Assembly (NCBI GenBank): GCA_030549335.1
Contig: CM060192.1
Location: 23,192,157-23,256,156 of the forward strand
Reading direction: 5' to 3'
DNA: 64,000 bases
DNA from: Pontederia crassipes
Taxonomy: Eukaryota > Streptophyta > Magnoliopsida > Commelinales > Pontederiaceae
The stretch's first letter is position 1, and every line of letters starts with the position of its first letter. Shown here in pieces: positions 49,501-64,000 of this stretch. A program made the translations under genes and the position numbers. The notes beneath the pieces are model-generated. The model saw nothing but the letters and a program-made list of their open reading frames with translations, was not told the origin of the DNA and did not search any database.

Positions 49501-52500
49501 CATGGATCATAGACGCCATTCCGATTCGTTGATCCATGTTCATGAGATTCATATATATAACTTAGGATTTTTTTTATGCTTTTAAAGTACTAATCTGGTT
49601 ACTCTTGCCTTTTGGTATTTCATATTTACAGTTCACATGCTGTATTAGAGATCACTGTGAAGAGGAAACAAAAAGTCCAACACAAAAATCAAATTCTTCG
49701 CGGAAAGCTTGCATTAGTTGATCTTGCTGGCAGGTGGGTAGCAACTTGGGGGAACTTTGTTTGGACTTCCTAGTATTAATTTCAGACTACATAATAACAA
49801 ATTATCTATAGTGAAAGGGCTTCTGAAACAAATAGTGGAGGTCAGAAACTTAGAGACGGAGCAAATATAAACAGATCACTTCTTGCTTTAGCAAACTGCA
49901 TAAATGCCCTTGGAAAGCACCAAAAGAAGGGCCTTGCATATGTCCCTTATCGCAACAGGTATATCTCTTTTAGTTTTGTGCGCTACATCACTGTCTGTTG
50001 TTAAGTTACTGATACCTAGCTTTTCACAGCAAGTTGACCCGCATTCTGAAAGATGGTTTAAGTGGCAATTCTCAAACAGTTATGGTTGCCACTGTATCAC
50101 CTGCTGATGGCCAGTATCACCATACCATTAATACACTGAAGTATGCTGACCGAGCCAAAGAGATCAAAACTCATGTCCACGTATGTCTGATTCAATGTCT
50201 TAATAACAGTTGGATGACTTGGACATTAATAATTCATGCTGTATTATTGTTTTGTTAATGCTTGGAAGGTGAAGCATAATCTTGCCCTCTCAATTACAAC
50301 TTTCTAGTGACATTATTTCCATAAGAAACTGTTTCTTGGCCTGTTTGGACGAAGAATATCTTTTGAAGAATAAGAAATTTTATTCAGGAGAATATAATGC
50401 TCTTCTCATATTCTTATTCTTCCCTTTGTTTGGTTCGACAGGAATAAATTTTAAATATATTCTATTTTATAATAAAAATATTTTATTATAAATACTTGAC
50501 ATTTAATCATTATTATTATAAAAATAATAATATATGGTTAAATTATGAAAAAAATAAAAGAAATGGTAAAAAAATGAAAACGGTTAGAATATATGTATTC
50601 CTTCATTTTGATGTAATAAAAATTTCACTGTTTGCAAGAATATAATGGTGGTATCACGATTTTCATGGTGGTTTCATCCAAATCGTGTTTTCATCGGTAT
50701 ATCCTTATTCTCCTACCCGTTTGGCGATATTCATTGGAATAAGCATATATTCCTTACTTTATTCTGCAACCAAACGACCCCTTGGTTTCTTAGTTCCCTC
50801 TTGTATGTGGAAGGTCAAGTTATCTGTCCTTTCTTATCACTAGCTTACTCAAAGCATCACTCCTTGTATCAGAAAAACATTGGAACAGTTGATACTCATG
50901 TTGCAGACTACCAAAGGATGATTGAAAATCTCCAGGTAGGCTTTTAGATAGAGATTCATGTTTCATTTGATTGGGACGTTTTAGATGCTGTTTTATGCAC
51001 ATCATTCTACTGCAGGTTGAAGTGTTTGAATTAAGGAAGGAGCTAGCAGAGAAGGAATCACAAATAAGCACCAAACCTGTAGAAAAGGCCGCAGATGATG
51101 AATTATCCTGGTTGAACATATTAAGCCGTGAGACCAGCGAAAATGTGCAAGAGCGTATAAATTTACAAAGGGCAGTTTTTGAGCTTGAAGAAACTAATAT
51201 GCGGAATCGAATTGAACTCCAACGCCTTGATGATGCTATTGCTAAACTAGAGGTTATTATTTGTGTATAACCTTTTATTTTGTTAAAGGGTTGTAGTTGT
51301 CTAGGCGGTGAAGCAGAAAACACACTGTGATTGTCTAGGCAAATGTCCAGATCCCCAGGGAGCCACATGCCTGTTCACCAATAATTTCTTTTTCAGCATG
51401 CTATTCATGTCATTGCATAAGCAAAATAGAGTTGTCAGAATGGTAGTCAGGTTGAAAAGACGATCTTGGATTTATAAGCTTTGATGCATGTTGAAGCACA
51501 TGATAACTTGATAATTATGTTATTAAAACAATATCTTGTACGATCCATCATAACTTTAGGCAGATCTATTTCAATTATGACAAGTAATGCGAGTATTGCC
51601 TTTTAATTTATAGGGATTAGAGAATGGTGGAACTGTTACACAGGCACTGAGATCAAGAAGACAAGTTATTTTGGATAATATCCGTGATAATGACGAGACT
51701 GGTGCTAGCTACAAGAAGGTAATATCTTTTCCTTATTTTCTATATGGAAGATAAGAATATGCTTAAGATAATATCTTTTCAGGATATTGAAATAAATGAG
51801 AAATATCGACACCAGCTGCAAGATATGATTGAGGAAGCTATTAATAGCAATGGCAACAGAATGTATCTACACATTCTTAGTCAGTACAGGCTCCTTGTAA
51901 GTGCAAAGATAACACTTTATGTCAGTAGATTCCTATCAAGTAATATGAAGTTTCTGATGCTTGAGGAATACAGGGAATGGCAAATTCTGAGCTTCAATTG
52001 GAGATGGCTATGAGGGATCAAATCATATACAACCAAAAAGAAGCATTAAAGAACCTTTGGAACATGCTACTTGGATTAGGGCTTGAAAGAAATCAATTAA
52101 TGGAGTGGGTTGCTAAACAAGGGATCACAATAGAAGACTGTGTAACCCCCCGAACAAGTTCTGCCAGCATTGAACATTCACCACTCTACTCCCATTGCAA
52201 ACTCTCTCCCTTTACATCACATGTTAGTCCAAATGGTAATACTTCAACCGCTCGTGTTTTCCAACATCACCAAGGCATTAGTTCCATGGTCTATCATAAG
52301 GGTCAAGATGATAATCCGAATGTTTGCAGAGAGGAGCACCATAGCTCTTATTACTTGCTTTCTCATGAGCATTCACACCCAAGATATTTGGGGATGGAGA
52401 AACAGTGCTCTTGTGGAAGACGGGATGCTTTCTTACGTACCCCTGATAGACTTGTTCATGAATCATGTTGCTTCCACCCAGTGATGAAATCTCCGCTTTT

Positions 52501-52537
52501 TAGTAAAGAAGCATTCAAATCATATGGTTCCAGTTAA
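46552..52537 (+). CDS. KIN8B: Kinesin-8 family motor, KIN-8B type
   Basis: N-terminal-motor kinesin; kinesin-8 members walk to and shorten microtubule plus ends. Fifteen exons join in frame to 714 aa: 46552-46599, 46686-46763, 46880-46996, 47537-47622, 48165-48309, 48398-48493, 49094-49185, 49632-49733, 49812-49958, 50030-50180, 50873-50935, 51016-51252, 51614-51718, 51783-51896 and 51974-52537. All borders are GT-AG. Seen: VAVKCRPL at the start of the motor (residue 17 on), P-loop GSTGSGKT (106-113), switch I NSTSSRSH (216-223), switch II DLAGSE (251-256), YRNSKLTRIL and a neck at about 345-375. A coiled-coil-rich stalk follows (to about 490), then a KIN-8B-like tail ([22 protein letters not shown]). 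The start [13 protein letters not shown] matches the plant family N terminus. No lesion is seen. Introns 7 and 10 carry a SINE and a MITE. Confidence 0.95.
49460..49546 (-). mobile_element. Truncated Au-type SINE in kinesin intron 7
   Basis: On the minus strand it ends GTAGCCGACCCCACCTAGTGG, then GATAAGGCTTTG and a TTG repeat, the same tail as the SINE at 23,842. It is flanked by 13-bp repeats ATTCATAT(G/A)TATA (49,447-49,459 and 49,547-49,559). At 87 bp it is a 5'-truncated copy, antisense to the host gene. Confidence 0.85.
50338..50782. mobile_element. Probable MITE in kinesin intron 10
   Basis: About 445 bp start GGCCTGTTTGGACGAAGAATA and end ...ATTCTGCAACCAAACGACCCC, giving imperfect inverted ends of about 20 bp. 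Inner sequences repeat words in opposite orientation (TTATTCTTC / GAATAAG-like). The interior is AT-rich and non-coding. I could not settle the target duplication (TTG or TTTCTT are candidates), so the superfamily stays open. Confidence 0.6.
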
Positions 52538-53202
52538 AATGTTCTAGCAACATAGAGAGGTATCATCATTCTTCTTTCTTTTAATGTAGAAGCCTGTTTT
52601 TCATTTCTCTCCCTTGCTGTTAATTGTTATATCCAATTATTCTTTTTCTTTTCCATCTCAAAAAATGATTCTTTTTCTTTTCTTGTCAGGAAGTTGAGTG
52701 ATTGGATAATTGGAATATTAATTCACTCTCCTTCTCATGTCTACAGTATATGCATCTATATGGAACATCTCCGCAAATTGAATCATTGCTCTTCATCAGT
52801 TGGCACTGGGCATTGCCATCATGGTTATATTGCTCTAATCGTTGGACTGTTGAAGCTGTGAGGAGGAGACTTTGTTTTGAACTTTGAACACGTAAGCTTG
52901 TGGAGTCGGAGAATGGATTATGGTTTTCCAATGCAAGCTATTGTGGCGAGCGCATTCGACCAGCTTCCTCCCTCCCTCCCTCCAAGACGCCGCTGATCCT
53001 TCCCCCTTTTTTTTGTAAAATTATTCTTTGTAATTTTTATCGTGTTCCCTTTCTGATCTGTACAGCGAGTAGAGTGCTCATTTTAACATCAACAAGTCTG
53101 TATGTAACTTGCTGTTTTGAATTCAGTGTAGAATCTTAATTGTTATAATTGATGATTTTAACATCAACAAATCCCCCCCCCCCCCCCCCCCCCCCCCCAC
53201 CC

Positions 53203-53233
<31 letters not shown>

Positions 53234-53676
53234 AAAAACAACAACAAATCTTATTTATCAAAGTCGTCTTTTCGACCCCAAGAGAAGTTTAAGAGCTCAC
53301 TACAGTTTTCTTGCAACATCGTCAAGAGAAATTTGTAAAATTATATGTCCAAAAGCCTTCTAAAACCTATATATATCTTGATAGCCAAAAAAAAAATGAA
53401 TTAAATATTTCATAATACAAGCTTGGTGGCGTTGCATCTTGATTGGGTCGAATCCAAAGGTGCGAACACAAGCCATCTACGTTTTCATTGTTAAATTCCA
53501 CTATTCAGTCTATTTACCGCTGCAATGAACAAAAAGTGTCCGAAGATTGAAATAAAGAAGCGTCACGTGACCCTACGTTAGGTTTATATGGCTCGTGCCT
53601 GCTTCCCTTCTTTGTATCTTGGGCTCCGCCTAAACCCCCCCCGAATCCGAGGCCATCCGCCTTCCTGCTGCCGGCG
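52538..53676. other. Kinesin 3' flank and WDR5-type promoter region
   Basis: Holds the presumed kinesin 3' UTR, a polyC/polyA tract (53,173-53,238) and about 400 bp before the WD40 start. No other gene was recognised. Confidence 0.5.
53173..53238. repeat. Homopolymer C tract followed by an A tract
   Basis: About 50 C bases broken by one A at 53,199, then 15 A bases. Runs of C this long are rare in plant DNA and hard to sequence. The length may be an assembly or base-calling error. Confidence 0.8.
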
Positions 53677-61678
<8,002 letters not shown>

Positions 61679-62901
61679 ATAGTTCCCCCCGTCTCCAATG
61701 GGTGGCAAGTTTCTGATTGAGGAAACATGATGTATTAGTGAAAAGAACATGTTTTTCACTCTTCCATTTCTTGGATGTTGCCATGTAACCTGCTGCAGTG
61801 ACGGTGGAAAGAACAAGTTTTTGACTGTTTTTCCGTTCTAACATGTGTAGTCGCAGTTGAATCTTTCCCCGTTTATGCACCATACAAGGTTTTACTTTTG
61901 CTGGTTCCTTCCTGGAAGAAGCACTATCAATAAAGAAAGTAGGAACAAAATATCCTTAATGCTAATCTTTTTATTTAATTAGATAAATTACTTGAACAAC
62001 CTCATGTTACTGCTGTATAAAAACTTGCAAACAACATAATGTTTGTCATCATTAGTTTTACGACATTTATACTATATAATGGTTTTAATTGCATTGACTT
62101 TGTATTTAATTTTGTTATGTTTCTAAAATTTTCTATTTAATCCACGGATATAAGCGTATAAAGAAAATCGAAAATCAAACCCAATGAAACCTAGTTCAAG
62201 AATGTGATCCAACTTTTAGTTAGTCGGGTTTGGTTGATTGTCTCTTTATTTTTTAAATTTACTTCTATCAGATTAATTTTTTTTATTCAAGAGATGTTAA
62301 GTCCGGTTTTCCAATTTGTGATTTATTTTCTTGTATTAGAAACTTCGGTCTATCTTAAGTCCGAATAATATGTGATTTCCTACTTAATCTCATTCCAAAA
62401 AGACCCTATATTTTGTCTCCTTAGAGATGATTTAATTTATATTTGCACATTAATGAGAGTTTCCTTTTCCGTTTGTTTTTTGTTTACTTTCCGAAATGTG
62501 ACATTCTAAATTATCCTCTTCCATTCAAGGATGCATGCACTTGGAGATGAAGAGTGCATTGATACCAATGTTTATTCTAATCGGACCAGCCACTAAACTT
62601 GTGTGTTAATTGGGTCGTGATTGGATCGATTCATTCTAGTTAAACCAAAATTTTAATAATATATTATCATTTATTATAGATAATAAATAATCACATTTTT
62701 TAGTTATTCATAAATCATAAATTTATTATTTAAAATGAATATAAATCTAAATATACTCCTTACTAAGCATGCAAGTTCAAAACATTCATATATTAATCAT
62801 TAAATTAATTTGAAGCATCCATGCATAAAAGAAGTTTCAAATACTATAAACTAAATATTAAACAAGTTTCAAAATCAATCAAAATTTTCAAAAAATATAG
62901 T
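61679..62901. other. WDR5 3' flank and AT-rich DNA
   Basis: The first 250-300 bp probably hold the 3' UTR (AATAAAG at about 61,929). The rest is AT-rich with no gene recognised. Confidence 0.5.
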
Positions 62902-62960
62902 CTAGTGTTTATCAATTGCATCGTGAACCATGTTATCAAGTTTATCATAATTAAGCTCCC

Positions 62961-63054
62961 CTTCTTCTTCTTCTTCTTCTTCTTCTTCTTCTTCTTCTTC
63001 TTCTTCTTCTTCTTCTTCTTCTTCTTCTTCTTCTTCTTCTTCTTCTTCTTCTTC
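62961..63054. repeat. (CTT)n/(GAA)n microsatellite, about 31 units
   Basis: 94 bp of uninterrupted CTT in plus-strand reading. On the minus strand it sits exactly where the hAT transposase would code its acidic Glu-rich tail; open frames across it are artefacts of the repeat. Confidence 0.95.
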
Positions 63055-63458
63055 TCATAATCCAAAATTTGTCTATTGATTCAATATTAATTGGATCATA
63101 TGATTTTTTGAACATGAAAATAAATAAGAATAATGAATAATTAACACAATTATTTTGATGCATTTATAATTGAGAACAAAAATTATACTAAAAAAGAATA
63201 CTTGTCTTTCTTTCAACTTCAAATTGTAATGAACATAAACAAGAGCATTTAATCTTTTATGTTATAATCTATTTTGCTTTTTTGTATGAATACGTTCAAA
63301 CACATTCCAATTTCGTTCACATCCAAAAGAAGATGCTGTCTGGCCAAGAATTTTTATTGCTAATTTTTGAAAATTTGGAACATCATGACCAAATATTCGT
63401 CACCATTCATCTTCATTGAATATAAAAAGAAAAAAAGTTACTATCACAAACTTTGAAG

Positions 63459-63461
<3 letters not shown>

Positions 63462-63500
<39 letters not shown>
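63462..63500. repeat. (AT)n microsatellite inside the hAT remnant
   Basis: 39 bp of alternating A and T, lying between the core and dimerisation-domain parts of the decayed transposase. Confidence 0.95.
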
Positions 63501-63503
<3 letters not shown>

Positions 63504-64000
63504 AAGAGAATAATGAGACTAAAATTTATTTGGTTGAGAAATTTTACTAGATGCTAGAGTTATAGGACGAGACAAACTCAATCTACGTTCTCGAAAAACT
63601 TTTATCTCATTCAATATAGATGTGTTCGTAGATCCACATCTATCTTAGTCAATCACATTTAGTAGACCACGGATTACATCATATTGTTGACAAAAAGATG
63701 ATTGATCATATTGAATAATAGGATTAAGCAACTATATGAAGATCTTGAATATACGATCCCATCTCCTATCTATAATGTCAACATAGGACTTGCATATTTT
63801 TTTTCTGTTCTTAAATATAGCTATAATTCTTGAACGTGCTCTATCTATTCCTTCATAAATATAACTTAGAGATGGCTTGGTATCAATATCATAAATTCAC
63901 AACAAACGCCGGAGTCATAACCTTGACAATTAATAAACTATTATTGCAAAAACTTTGGTAACATTGACAATTTGCTTTACTTCTTTATTTTTCTTTTCTT

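Larger units (their letters stand above)
62902..64000 (-). pseudogene. Decayed hAT transposase, C-terminal half, running off the right edge
   Basis: Minus strand, from the right edge: KPSLSYIYEGIDRARSRIIA, then VDIIDRRWDRIF, LNPIIQYDQSSF, YDVIRGLLNVID (catalytic-core end). After an (AT)n insert comes the hAT dimerisation domain: DEW, stop, RIFGHDVPNFQKLAIKIL, TASSFGCERNWNVFERIHTK, then LVYVHYNLKLKER. Next come YDPINIESIDKFWIM, a long GAA run, and GELNYDKLDNMVHDAIDKH with a TAG stop at 62,902-62,904. Several in-frame stops and shifts show it is dead. Plant hAT proteins of this type end with a Glu-rich tail. The N-terminal half should lie past 64,000. Confidence 0.85.

Noticed and set aside
50820-51368. 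182-codon minus-strand ORF
   Set aside because: Antisense shadow of kinesin exons 11-12, whose sense frame is conserved and spliced.
62951-63163. Open frames of poly-Arg, poly-Lys and poly-Phe
   Set aside because: They are readings of the CTT/GAA microsatellite in three frames.

Overview
The window is nuclear DNA from a flowering plant. Four conserved eukaryotic genes carry short exons with GT-AG introns, and the AT-rich space between them is packed with LTR retrotransposons, SINEs and hAT-type elements. There is no sign of bacterial or organellar DNA and I found no RNA gene. The species cannot be fixed from sequence alone.

Left genic block (1-8.2 kb, minus strand): the 5' four exons of an ARL2/TITAN5-type small GTPase, whose last exon lies beyond the left edge, then a complete five-exon plastid-type soluble inorganic pyrophosphatase (300 aa).

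Transposon block (10.4-44.3 kb): a 475-bp hAT-type MITE with an 8-bp target duplication (10,385-10,859). Next is a Copia-type, gag-only element (12,364-25,791, plus strand) whose gag is interrupted by a minus-strand Ty3/gypsy element (14,138-22,839, target duplication TCAGG). A second, plus-strand gypsy chromovirus remnant (26,993-35,232, target duplication AATGA) keeps integrase and chromodomain remains. A minus-strand LTR fragment (about 36.7-38.2 kb), a tRNA-derived SINE (38,658-38,910) and a related solo LTR (42,332-44,336, target duplication AAAAA) follow.

Right genic block (46-61.7 kb, plus strand): a complete 15-exon kinesin-8 (KIN-8B type, 714 aa) and a two-exon WDR5-type WD40 gene (326 aa). 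The single 7-kb WDR5 intron holds an antisense gag-only LTR retrotransposon (54,780-60,324). The right end (62,902-64,000) is a decayed hAT transposase on the minus strand, continuing past the window.

The four genes are housekeeping or developmental functions (tubulin folding/GTPase, plastid pyrophosphate removal, microtubule motor, histone methylation scaffold) and do not form a pathway. The most unusual signal is in the LTRs. Members of one LTR group (ends TGTAA.../...TTACA, same tRNA-Met primer site) each carry, downstream of a TATA-like box at about the same offset, an array of a GC-rich palindrome whose sequence differs between members: CGGTCGACCG, ACGGCCGT, or GAACTCGG-type arms. The Copia LTRs carry a CGGTCGACCG-like array too.
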